From NCBI GenBank assembly GCA_902516435.1, contig CABXYF010000007.1:1-40104 (forward strand): a stretch of DNA of 40,104 nt, read 5' to 3'. The notes under the pieces are model-generated. The model was not told the DNA's origin. It did no database searches and saw only the letters and a program-made list of their open reading frames with translations. This document shows, one piece after another, positions 33,753-40,104 of this stretch. The stretch comes from an uncultured Pelagibacteraceae bacterium. GTDB lineage: Bacteria > Pseudomonadota > Alphaproteobacteria > Pelagibacterales > Pelagibacteraceae. The stretch's first letter is position 1; every line of letters starts with the position of its first letter. Position numbers and translations under genes: made by a program.

Positions 33753-34987
33753 AATTTAGTAGAAAAATAGCACCAGAAATTAATTTAAAACAAAATTTTA
33801 TTACGAAGAAAAGATTAAGAGAAGATGAAATTAATTTTGAAAATTTAAGATCATATCGTTTAGATCGTGTTAAAAAAGAATTAGAAAAAAATAATCTAGA
33901 AGCTTGTATTTTATTTGATCCTGTTAATGTTCGATATGCATTAGACTCTGTAAATATGAGTGTTTACAATATGCATAATTTAACAAGATATTGTTTTGTT
34001 TCAGTTAGTGGCCCAGTAATACTTTATGAGTATTTCAATTGTGAAAATTTATCTAGTCATTTAAATTTAATTGATGAAATAAGACCTGCAATTACTTGGG
34101 ATTATTTCAGCAACGGTGATCAAGCCTCTTTAGAGTTAAAAAAATGGATTAACGAAGTTTTAGATCTTTCTAAAAAATATTTTAAATCGAAAAAAATTGC
34201 AATTGATGTTTTAAATGGTCCCGCGGTTACAGATTTAAATAAAAATGGAATAGAAGTTGTTGATGCAAAATCAATTTTAGAACAAGCTAGAGTTATTAAA
34301 TCACCTGATGAAATAATTTGCATGAAAGCAGCAATTGATGTTGCAGAAATTGGTATATCGAAAATGAGATCAGAGCTGAGGCCAGGAATGACAGAAGACG
34401 AGCTTTGGTCAATTTTACATAAAACAAATATTGAGTATGGAGGAGAGTGGATTGAATGTAGAATATTATCGTCAGGTCAAAGAACAAATCCTTGGATGCA
34501 AGAAAGTAGTAATAAAGTTATCCAATATGGAGAAATGGTTGGTTTTGATACTGATATGGTTGGTCCTTATGGATATTGTGCTGATATTTCTAGATCATTT
34601 GTTGTTGATAACAAATTTAACGAAGAACAAAAAAAATTATACTCAATGGCTATGGAACAAATAGATTATAATTCAAAATTAATTAAAAATGGTATGGCTT
34701 TTGAGGAGTTTGTTGAAAAATCTTGGGTTTTACCTCAAGAATATTATCCAAACAGATACTCTGTAATGGTTCATGGTATTGGTTTATGTGATGAGTGGCC
34801 AGCAATTAGATATCCAGACGATGGGGGTGAAAGAACAGGTGTTTTTAAAAAAAATATGACCATAACAGTTGAAAGTTATATAGGTAAAGTACATGGTAAA
34901 GAGGGAGTAAAACTTGAACAGCAGTATAGAGTTAGTGAAAACGGACTTGAATTAATGTCCAATCATCCGTTAGAAGATATTAAATGA
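33749..34987 (+). CDS. M24-family enzyme resembling DMSP lyase DddP
   Basis: 412 aa, creatinase-type N-domain plus pita-bread M24 domain. It keeps all DddP-specific residues at nearly the known spacing: D267, D269, D279, H342, E375, E390 as metal ligands and D348 as the catalytic base, against D295, D297, D307, H371, E406, E421 and D377 in characterised DddP. Matching stretches include 'GGEWIECRILSSGQRTNPW', 'GFDTDMVGPYGYCADISRS' and 'VHGIGLCDEWPAIRYPD'. DddP cleaves DMSP to DMS and acrylate. The operon context is betaine catabolism, so DMSP cleavage or a related C-N/C-S lyase activity on a betaine-like compound are both possible. An Xaa-Pro aminopeptidase role is less likely. It has ATGA overlaps on both sides. 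Confidence 0.8.
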   Translation: MKFSRKIAPEINLKQNFITKKRLREDEINFENLRSYRLDRVKKELEKNNLEACILFDPVNVRYALDSVNMSVYNMHNLTRYCFVSVSGPVILYEYFNCENLSSHLNLIDEIRPAITWDYFSNGDQASLELKKWINEVLDLSKKYFKSKKIAIDVLNGPAVTDLNKNGIEVVDAKSILEQARVIKSPDEIICMKAAIDVAEIGISKMRSELRPGMTEDELWSILHKTNIEYGGEWIECRILSSGQRTNPWMQESSNKVIQYGEMVGFDTDMVGPYGYCADISRSFVVDNKFNEEQKKLYSMAMEQIDYNSKLIKNGMAFEEFVEKSWVLPQEYYPNRYSVMVHGIGLCDEWPAIRYPDDGGERTGVFKKNMTITVESYIGKVHGKEGVKLEQQYRVSENGLELMSNHPLEDIK

Positions 34988-35394
34988 AGATAATTTTAGT
35001 AATGGGATTACCAGGTGCAGGTAAAACTACATTAGCAAATGAAATGGCACCAATGTTAAATGCAAAAAGATTAAATGCAGATGAAGTTAGAAAAGCTGCA
35101 AATGATTGGGATTTTTCAGAAGAAGGAAGAGTAAGACAAGCTAAACGAATGGCAGACGCAGCGTTAAAATTAAAAAATGAAGGATATTATGTTATAGCAG
35201 ATTTTATTGCGCCAACACCAAAAGCCCGAAGTCTTTTTCCTGCAGATTATACTATTTGGGTTGATACTATTAAAGAGGGAAGGTTTGATGATACAAATAA
35301 AATGTTCGTAAAACCTGATAAATATGATTTCCATGTTACATCACAAGATGCAGCCTCATGGGCACCCAAAATAATAGAGGAGATAAAAAAATGA
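34984..35394 (+). CDS. Small P-loop kinase, adenylylsulfate-kinase-like
   Basis: 136 aa, clearly shorter than CysC (about 200). The Walker A loop 'GLPGAGKTT' is at residues 8-16. 'LNADEVRKAANDWDFSEEGR' parallels the CysC 'DGDNVR...LGFSEEDR' region, and 'GYYVIADFIAPTPKARSLF' matches the CysC 'VIVSFISPYRKDR' strand. The lid and C-terminal part are truncated or replaced. No ATP-sulfurylase gene is nearby, so a kinase for some other small hydroxylated substrate is more likely than APS. It overlaps both neighbours by 4 bases (ATGA) and is coupled to the nucleotidyltransferase, suggesting a two-step phosphorylation-activation route. Confidence 0.8.
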   Translation: MKIILVMGLPGAGKTTLANEMAPMLNAKRLNADEVRKAANDWDFSEEGRVRQAKRMADAALKLKNEGYYVIADFIAPTPKARSLFPADYTIWVDTIKEGRFDDTNKMFVKPDKYDFHVTSQDAASWAPKIIEEIKK

Positions 35395-35765
35395 CTTATC
35401 AATGGGATAATAAGAAACCAACAGCACAAATGCTTGGAAGATGGCAACCTTTTCATGATGGTCATTACAAATTATTTAAGGAAATAATTAAAAAAACAGG
35501 TCAAGTATGTATTCAAATAAGAGATGTTCAAGGTGTGGATGATAATCCATTTGATTTTGAAACTGTGAAAAAAAATATTGAGGATAAATTAAATCCTGAA
35601 TTTGAGGGAAGATTTAAAATTATGGTAGTCCCAAATATTACAAATATCTGTTACGGTAGAGGTGTTGGATATAAAATTGAAGAAATAGTTTTAGATGAAG
35701 AAACTCAAAAAATTTCAGCTACAAAAATCAGAGCTAAAATGAGAGAAGAAGGAAAATTAAAATAA
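35391..35765 (+). CDS. Nucleotidyltransferase of the cytidylyltransferase/NadM-like family
   Basis: 124 aa from the ATG at 35391. An upstream ATG at 35358 exists, but the later start has a good AGAGGAG site at 35375-35381 and an ATGA overlap with the kinase stop. The nucleotide-binding H-x-G-H family motif is 'GRWQPFHDGH' (H22 and H25), and the C-terminal 'ISATKIR' is the matching second motif. It should transfer AMP or CMP to a phosphorylated small molecule or nucleotide. It resembles the NadR/NadM 'GRFQPFHxGH' type. The acceptor is unknown; pairing with the kinase suggests it activates that kinase's product. Confidence 0.85.
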   Translation: MTYQWDNKKPTAQMLGRWQPFHDGHYKLFKEIIKKTGQVCIQIRDVQGVDDNPFDFETVKKNIEDKLNPEFEGRFKIMVVPNITNICYGRGVGYKIEEIVLDEETQKISATKIRAKMREEGKLK

Positions 35766-35769
35766 AGCA

Positions 35770-36621
35770 ATGAATGATAGACTTAAAACTATTGTAGATA
35801 TTGATAAGTACCCCATTCATGACTTGAGCTCTCCAAGTATCAAAAAATTAATAGATAGATGTAGAAAAGAATTAAAAGAAAATAGTTGTTCAACAATTTC
35901 TAATTTTATTTTACCTCAGTCTCTAGAGATTATGAATTCAGAGTTAGAAAAACAACTTGATGAAGTTTACATGTCAAAAGAAAGTATCAATGCATATTTA
36001 TATGCTAAAGACGACCCATCCTTGCCAGAGGATCATCCTAAAAGAAATTTTATGAATAGGTATAACGGATATCTAAATTCTGATTGTTTTCCAAAAAGCT
36101 CAGAAATGAAATATCTTTATGAAACAGAAGAACTTTTGAAATTTGTATCTGCTTGCCTAGGAGTTTCTCCAATTTATAGGTGGGCAGACCCGTTAGCTTG
36201 TCATGCATATAATGTTATGAAACCAGATGGAATTCTTCCATGGCATTTTGATAGCTGTGAATTTACTTTAAGCTTAATGATAAAAAAACCTGAAAAAGGC
36301 GGTATTTTTGAATATTGTCCAAACATAAGAGAACCAGGAAATGAAAACTTTGATGAAGTAAAAAAGGTTTTAGAAGGGGACAGAACAAAAGTAAGACAAC
36401 TAAAATTAGAACCTGGTGATTTACAAATATTTAAAGGAAGATTTACATTACACCGTGTAACTAAAGTAGAGGGTCAAAAATCAAGATATATGTGTATTCC
36501 AGCTTACGTATTGGACCCATGGAGAGTTAACACTCCTGAACACTCCAAGGCCATCTATGGTAAAGTTTTGCCAATTCATATAGAAAGAAATCAAGTTAGA
36601 TCTGATGGATTAACTGACTAA
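35770..36621 (+). CDS. 2-oxoglutarate/Fe(II)-dependent oxygenase
   Basis: 283 aa, jelly-roll oxygenase. The facial triad is H159-x-D161 in 'LPWHFDSCEF' and H228 in 'RFTLHRVTKV', with R239 ('KSRYMC') to hold 2-oxoglutarate. The Asp is present, so it should be a hydroxylase, unlike HxG/HxA halogenases of related fold. 'KPEKGGIFEYCPNIREPG' is a conserved-looking loop by the active site. The substrate is unknown, perhaps the betaine- or amino-acid-like compound processed by the operon. It lies 4 bases after the nucleotidyltransferase and 1 base before the crotonase gene. Confidence 0.85.
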   Translation: MNDRLKTIVDIDKYPIHDLSSPSIKKLIDRCRKELKENSCSTISNFILPQSLEIMNSELEKQLDEVYMSKESINAYLYAKDDPSLPEDHPKRNFMNRYNGYLNSDCFPKSSEMKYLYETEELLKFVSACLGVSPIYRWADPLACHAYNVMKPDGILPWHFDSCEFTLSLMIKKPEKGGIFEYCPNIREPGNENFDEVKKVLEGDRTKVRQLKLEPGDLQIFKGRFTLHRVTKVEGQKSRYMCIPAYVLDPWRVNTPEHSKAIYGKVLPIHIERNQVRSDGLTD

Positions 36622-36622
36622 A

Positions 36623-37402
36623 ATGACAAGTAACATCAAAATTAAAAAAATAAACAATGACATATCATCAATAATTATTGATGAACAAAAAACATATAAC
36701 TCTCTATCGTTTAAAAATCTCTCAGATTTGTTGAAAGCTTTAAAAAAATTAGATACTAACAAAAAAGTAAAAGTAATAATTTTAGAAGGTGCAGGAAAAG
36801 GTTTTAGTGCAGGACATAATTTAAAAGAAGTAAGGGGATTAAAAAAAAAAGACAAATATCTCAAATTATTTAATCTTTGTTCAAGAGTAATGACTCAAAT
36901 TGTTGAGGGAAGAAAACCGGTTATTGCAAAAGTTCATGGTGCAGCATTTGCAGCCGGCTGTCAATTAGTTGCAAGTTGTGATTTAGCTTATAGTACAAAG
37001 GACGCTTTATTCGCAACGCCAGGGGTAAACATTGGATTATTTTGTAGTACGCCAATGGTTGCAGTTAGCAGAAAAGTAAATAGAAAACCAATGATGAAGA
37101 TGTTATTGACTGGAGAGCCAATTCACGCAAATTATGCAAAAGAAATTGGATTAATTAATGATTTTTTCACAAAAGCAAAATTAAATAATGAGGTTTTTAA
37201 AGTTGCAAAAATAATTGCCTCAAAATCAAATCTAACAATTAAAATTGGAAAACAATCTTTTTACAAACAATTAGAAATGCCATTAAGAAAAGCATATGCA
37301 TATACTAGCAAAATGATGACAATCAATATGATGGCGATGGATGCAAAAGAGGGAATATCAGCTTTTCTAGAAAAAAGAAAACCAGTTTGGAAAAATAAGT
37401 AG
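36623..37402 (+). CDS. Crotonase-fold protein (ECHDC3-like) lacking catalytic glutamates
   Basis: 259 aa, enoyl-CoA hydratase/isomerase fold. The CoA oxyanion loops are present ('GKGFSAGHNLKEV' and 'VHGAAFAAGCQL'), but the two glutamates of true hydratases are replaced: Q114 in 'GCQLVASCDLA' and G134 in 'TPGVNIGLFCSTPM', at the same 20-residue spacing as E144/E164 of rat hydratase. This pattern matches the eukaryotic ECHDC3 subfamily, also uncharacterised in mechanism. It probably binds an acyl-CoA but does not hydrate it in the classical way. One-base gap before, one-base overlap after (TAGTG). Confidence 0.85.
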   Translation: MTSNIKIKKINNDISSIIIDEQKTYNSLSFKNLSDLLKALKKLDTNKKVKVIILEGAGKGFSAGHNLKEVRGLKKKDKYLKLFNLCSRVMTQIVEGRKPVIAKVHGAAFAAGCQLVASCDLAYSTKDALFATPGVNIGLFCSTPMVAVSRKVNRKPMMKMLLTGEPIHANYAKEIGLINDFFTKAKLNNEVFKVAKIIASKSNLTIKIGKQSFYKQLEMPLRKAYAYTSKMMTINMMAMDAKEGISAFLEKRKPVWKNK

Positions 37403-37599
37403 TGTTTAATAAAAAAAATATTTTGATTATTTTTTTTATATTCTTAGGAATGTATATTATTTTTTATTTTAAAGATCATAATTTTAAAAGAGCTGTTGAT
37501 GCATGCTTAGCTGCTAGCCAAAAATTATCAAACACTAAAATTACTGATTTAGAAGAAGCTAGAAAGTTTTGTGAAGAAAAAATTAGAGATAGTAGATAA
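37402..37599 (+). CDS. Small membrane-anchored protein of unknown function
   Basis: 65 aa with a GTG start that overlaps the crotonase stop by one base (TAGTG). The N-terminal span is at about residues 6-23 ('NILIIFFIFLGMYIIFYF'). A soluble helical part of about 40 residues holds two cysteines in 'DACLAASQKL' and 'EARKFCEEKI', which could pair in the periplasm. The family is not recognised. It is placed in the operon by overlap and by the 2-base gap to the CoA-binding gene. Confidence 0.6.
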   Translation: MFNKKNILIIFFIFLGMYIIFYFKDHNFKRAVDACLAASQKLSNTKITDLEEARKFCEEKIRDSR

Positions 37600-37601
37600 A
37601 T

Positions 37602-38069
37602 ATGAGAGACGAAGAAATAAAAGAGATTCTTAAAAATTCTAAAACTATTGCAATGATAGGTGTTAGTTCAGAAAAAAAAGGTGAAGATAAAAAAAATTTA
37701 AAAAGAAAACCAGCTAATGTAGTTATGAAATATATGCAAGATTTCGGTTATAAAGTTTATCCAATAAATCCATTTGCCGTGGGTGAAATTATAAATGGCG
37801 AAGAAGTTTGTGAAAGTTTGGAAAGTATTAACGATCAAATTGATATAGTAGATGTATTTCGACCATCAAATGAAACTCCAGGTATTGCAAAAGAAGCAGT
37901 CGAAAAAAAAGGTAATGTTCTTTGGTTACAATATGGAATTGAAAATGATGAGGCTGAAAAAATAGCTAAAGAAGCAAATATTAAATACTTATCTAACAAG
38001 TGTATAAAACAAGAGTATCAAAGATTATTTTTAAAATCCAATCCAGTGTTCCCAGTTTTAAAAGATTAA
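37602..38069 (+). CDS. CoA-binding domain protein (YccU/COG1832 family)
   Basis: 155 aa, Rossmann-like CoA_binding_2 domain as in succinyl-CoA synthetase alpha. N-terminal 'KTIAMIGVSSEKKGEDKKNL' with a nucleotide loop, 'YKVYPINPFAVG', and a signature C-terminal region 'NVLWLQYGIENDEAEKIA' followed by 'NKCIKQEYQRL'. Widespread, with no settled function. Last gene of the tight operon before a 95-base gap. Next to a CoA-type crotonase, it may bind the same thioester, but that is inference. Confidence 0.9.
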   Translation: MRDEEIKEILKNSKTIAMIGVSSEKKGEDKKNLKRKPANVVMKYMQDFGYKVYPINPFAVGEIINGEEVCESLESINDQIDIVDVFRPSNETPGIAKEAVEKKGNVLWLQYGIENDEAEKIAKEANIKYLSNKCIKQEYQRLFLKSNPVFPVLKD

Positions 38070-38093
38070 CCTAGATGAAAATATTTCTTAGTA

Positions 38094-38111
38094 TAGTCAT
38101 CTGGATGACTA
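38094..38111. other. 18-base perfect palindrome in the gap after the operon
   Basis: TAGTCATC (38094-38101) and GATGACTA (38104-38111) flank two bases. It sits 25 bases after the CoA-binding gene and 54 bases before the MFS gene. It may be a terminator stem for the operon or an operator of the MFS gene. No T-run follows directly. The rest of the 95-base gap is plain AT-rich sequence. Confidence 0.4.
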
Positions 38112-38164
38112 ATCCCTCTTGATCTTAAAATTTAAAGCATCTAAATTTTAATATTAATATTTTT

Positions 38165-39775
38165 ATGAATAAAGTTTTTAAATTTTTAGATGATACATTT
38201 TTAGACTTAGGTCGTCAGTTTAAATGGACCTATCTACCACCATTGATGGTTTATGTTGCGGCAGGTATCTCAGGTTTAACAGGAATAGTAGGAACATTTT
38301 TTGTAAAAGATTATCTAAATTTATCAGCAGCATTTCTTGCGGGATTAGGTTTTTGGGCAGGAATACCTTGGGCACTAAAAATGCCATTAGGACATTTGGT
38401 TGATTTAATTTGGGAAAGAAAAAATTACATGGTCTATTTTGGAGCAACGCTAATCGCTCTAAGTTTATTAATTATGTATGGCCTTATTATTCACACAGAA
38501 GACATGTCTCAAATTTATTCAGTAGAAACATGGTTTGTAATAAGTGTAATTTTAGCTCCTGTTGGTTACGTTGTTCAGGATGTAGTTGCAGACGCAATGA
38601 CAGTTGAAGCGGTTCCTTTAACTAATGAAAAAGGAAATCATTACAATAGGGATGAAATTAAAATCATGCATACAACTATGCAGACGTTAGGTCGTTTTGC
38701 AATAATTGGTGGCACAGTTTTAGTCGCTTTAGTAAATGTAATTTTGTTTAGAGATGTAGAAAATTTAGAACAAGCAGATAAAATTCAATTATATGGATCA
38801 ATTTATATTTATGCATTGATTATCCCGCTAGTCTCAATTCTTGGAGTTATTTTAGCAAATTATTTAAGGAATAAAAAAATTAAATATTTTAAATCAAAAG
38901 GATTAGAATTTGTAACTGAAAGAGGTAACCAGAAAACTAAAATTAATTGGTGGATACTAGGGGGGAGTTTAATTTTTGTAATTTTTACATTATCAGTTGG
39001 ATCTTTTAATGTGCCTTTTGCACAAGAAATAGTTTTTATTGGTTCCGTCGCAATTATTTTATTCTTAATGTTTAAATTAATTAAGGAATTACCCGAAAAT
39101 TTGAGATTAACAATTGTAGGAACTGCTGTAATTATTTTTATTTTTAGAGCTATGCCTGGCCCAGGACCTGGATTAACTTGGTTTGAAATTGATCTTTTAG
39201 AATTTAACGAACAATTTTTTTCAATATTATCTCTGTTGGCCTCAATATTAACATTAGCTGGTATAGTTTTGTTGAGACCATTTATGGCTAACAATTCTAT
39301 CGCTAAAATTATAGTGGTGTTAAGTATAGCTGGTGCAATTTTATTTTTACCAAGTGTTGGAATGTACTACGGTTTTCATAATTGGACATCTTCATTGACA
39401 GGTGGAATTGTTGATGCAAAATTTATCGCATTAATTAATACTGCTTTAGAATCTCCTTTAGGCCAAGTATCAATGATACCCTTGTTAGCTTGGATAGCTA
39501 AAAATGCACCTTCCCATTTAAAAGCAACTTTCTTTGCAGTTTTTGCCTCTTTTACTAACCTTGCATTATCAGCTAGTGCATTAGGAACAAAATATTTAAA
39601 TGAAATATTTACAGTGACTAGGGAGGTAAAAGATAAAGTTACTGGTGAAATCCAAACATCAGCTGATTACTCTGAACTTGGGATTTTATTAATTGTTGTG
39701 ACACTTTTGACATTAATTCTACCCATATTTTTTGTAATTATTATAAATAAGAGTAAATATAAAACATCAGAATAA
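38165..39775 (+). CDS. MFS-type transporter, BT1/folate-biopterin-like
   Basis: 536 aa, about 12 or more membrane segments. The first helices include 'GIPWALKMPLGHLVDLIWER', similar to the conserved loop after helix 2 of BT1/MFS carriers. 'GYVVQDVVADAMTVEAVP' closely fits the 'DVVxDAxVVE' signature of BT1-family folate/biopterin transporters. A longer soluble loop around residues 235-260 splits the two halves. A folate-like cargo would suit a genome region rich in THF enzymes, but BT1-like proteins also carry amino acids, so the substrate stays open. It has its own upstream region, with no clear Shine-Dalgarno site. Confidence 0.78.
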   Translation: MNKVFKFLDDTFLDLGRQFKWTYLPPLMVYVAAGISGLTGIVGTFFVKDYLNLSAAFLAGLGFWAGIPWALKMPLGHLVDLIWERKNYMVYFGATLIALSLLIMYGLIIHTEDMSQIYSVETWFVISVILAPVGYVVQDVVADAMTVEAVPLTNEKGNHYNRDEIKIMHTTMQTLGRFAIIGGTVLVALVNVILFRDVENLEQADKIQLYGSIYIYALIIPLVSILGVILANYLRNKKIKYFKSKGLEFVTERGNQKTKINWWILGGSLIFVIFTLSVGSFNVPFAQEIVFIGSVAIILFLMFKLIKELPENLRLTIVGTAVIIFIFRAMPGPGPGLTWFEIDLLEFNEQFFSILSLLASILTLAGIVLLRPFMANNSIAKIIVVLSIAGAILFLPSVGMYYGFHNWTSSLTGGIVDAKFIALINTALESPLGQVSMIPLLAWIAKNAPSHLKATFFAVFASFTNLALSASALGTKYLNEIFTVTREVKDKVTGEIQTSADYSELGILLIVVTLLTLILPIFFVIIINKSKYKTSE

Positions 39776-39787
39776 ATATTTCTTAAA

Positions 39788-40104
39788 ATGAAAAATATTT
39801 TTAAAGTACTAATCTTTCTTTTAATCTCTATTTCTTTTTCAAATGCTGAATTACTTAATCCTAATAGCAATATAAAACCAAAAGAAGTGGTGAAAATTCA
39901 GCTAAGTGGACTGCAGCAAAATGATCTTAAATTTAAAGATAGCGGTATTGAACAGACATGGAATTTTGCACACCCCAACAATAAGAAAGTTACCGGACCT
40001 CTAAATAATTTTAAAATGATGATAAAAGGTGCATCTTATCAAATGATGATTGATCATCTAAGTCACACAATAACCGAGGTTGGAAGCAGTAATAAATGGG
40101 CTCA
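39788..40104 (+). CDS. Secreted DUF4864-like protein, truncated by window end
   Basis: Frame from ATG at 39788, open to the last base (105 codons visible). The N-terminal signal peptide has a hydrophobic core 'VLIFLLISISFSNA' with likely cleavage after residue 20. The mature part, 'VVKIQLSGLQQNDLKFKDSG' then 'QTWNFAHPNNK' and 'NNFKMMIKG', matches the DUF4864 pattern of a small NTF2-like domain. Function unknown; likely periplasmic. It begins 12 bases after the MFS stop, so it is probably co-transcribed. Confidence 0.65.
   Translation, partial: MKNIFKVLIFLLISISFSNAELLNPNSNIKPKEVVKIQLSGLQQNDLKFKDSGIEQTWNFAHPNNKKVTGPLNNFKMMIKGASYQMMIDHLSHTITEVGSSNKWA

Noticed and set aside
33749-34987. Plain Xaa-Pro aminopeptidase annotation
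   Set aside because: The residue set and surrounding motifs match DddP much better than prolidases.
35358-35390. Upstream ATG extension of the nucleotidyltransferase
   Set aside because: The ATG at 35391 has a good AGAGGAG site and an ATGA junction; the extension codes for residues absent from the family.
38074-38121. Tiny 15-codon frame between the CoA-binding gene and the MFS gene
   Set aside because: Too short, no ribosome site, and it runs through the palindrome; likely chance.

Overview
The window looks like a chromosomal segment of a SAR11-type marine alphaproteobacterium (Pelagibacterales). This rests on very low G+C (about 30% by eye), genes that are packed or overlap by 1-8 bases, many starts without a Shine-Dalgarno sequence, and a gene set centred on methylated amines, betaines and one-carbon (C1) oxidation. 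No rRNA, tRNA, IS element, CRISPR or prophage gene was seen, no recognisable DNA-binding regulator is encoded, and no gene-free stretch exceeds 300 bases.

Layout. 1-4724 (+): the end of an OpuA/ProV-type ATPase, a double-length ProW permease, glycerol kinase and glycerol-3-phosphate dehydrogenase. 4727-6058 (-): trimethylamine monooxygenase (tmm). 6135-8071 (+): iron alcohol dehydrogenase and a class I glutamine amidotransferase. 8085-9767 (-): formate-tetrahydrofolate ligase. 9890-14996 (+): heterotetrameric sarcosine oxidase soxBDAG. 14998-19927: housekeeping and small genes (EamA exporter, lipoprotein, unknown 146-aa protein, Asp/Glu racemase, cold-shock protein, GNAT, purK, purE). 20009-23413 (+): a four-gene cassette of unknown function made of an M19-dipeptidase-like protein lacking part of its metal site, a 553-aa unknown protein, a DUF3726 protein and a 55-aa zinc-ribbon microprotein. 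23410-28203 (-): a TmoX/OpuAC-like binding protein, single ProW-type permease, short MetF-like reductase, DmdA-related GcvT-family protein, and then a 36-aa membrane peptide and a Yip1 protein. 28477-38069 (+): an eleven-gene, almost gapless operon. 38165-40104 (+): an MFS/BT1-type transporter and a truncated secreted DUF4864-like gene.

How the genes fit together. Imported betaines and methylamines would be stripped of methyl groups in steps: Rieske oxygenase and/or betaine-homocysteine methyltransferase, then dimethylglycine dehydrogenase, then sarcosine oxidase to glycine. Methyl groups reach tetrahydrofolate through the GcvT-type domains and the MetF-like reductase. Formate-THF ligase can then turn formyl-THF into formate and ATP. 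This is the known SAR11 theme of oxidising C1 units for energy.

The best candidates for something undescribed are: (a) the second half of the big operon, where a DddP-like M24 enzyme with every DddP metal and catalytic residue sits between a methyltransferase and a small kinase-nucleotidyltransferase pair, followed by a 2-oxoglutarate oxygenase and a crotonase lacking its catalytic glutamates; (b) the M19-like/553-aa/DUF3726/zinc-ribbon cassette; (c) the DmdA-like plus MetF-like demethylation unit tied to a binding protein and permease with no ATPase of their own.
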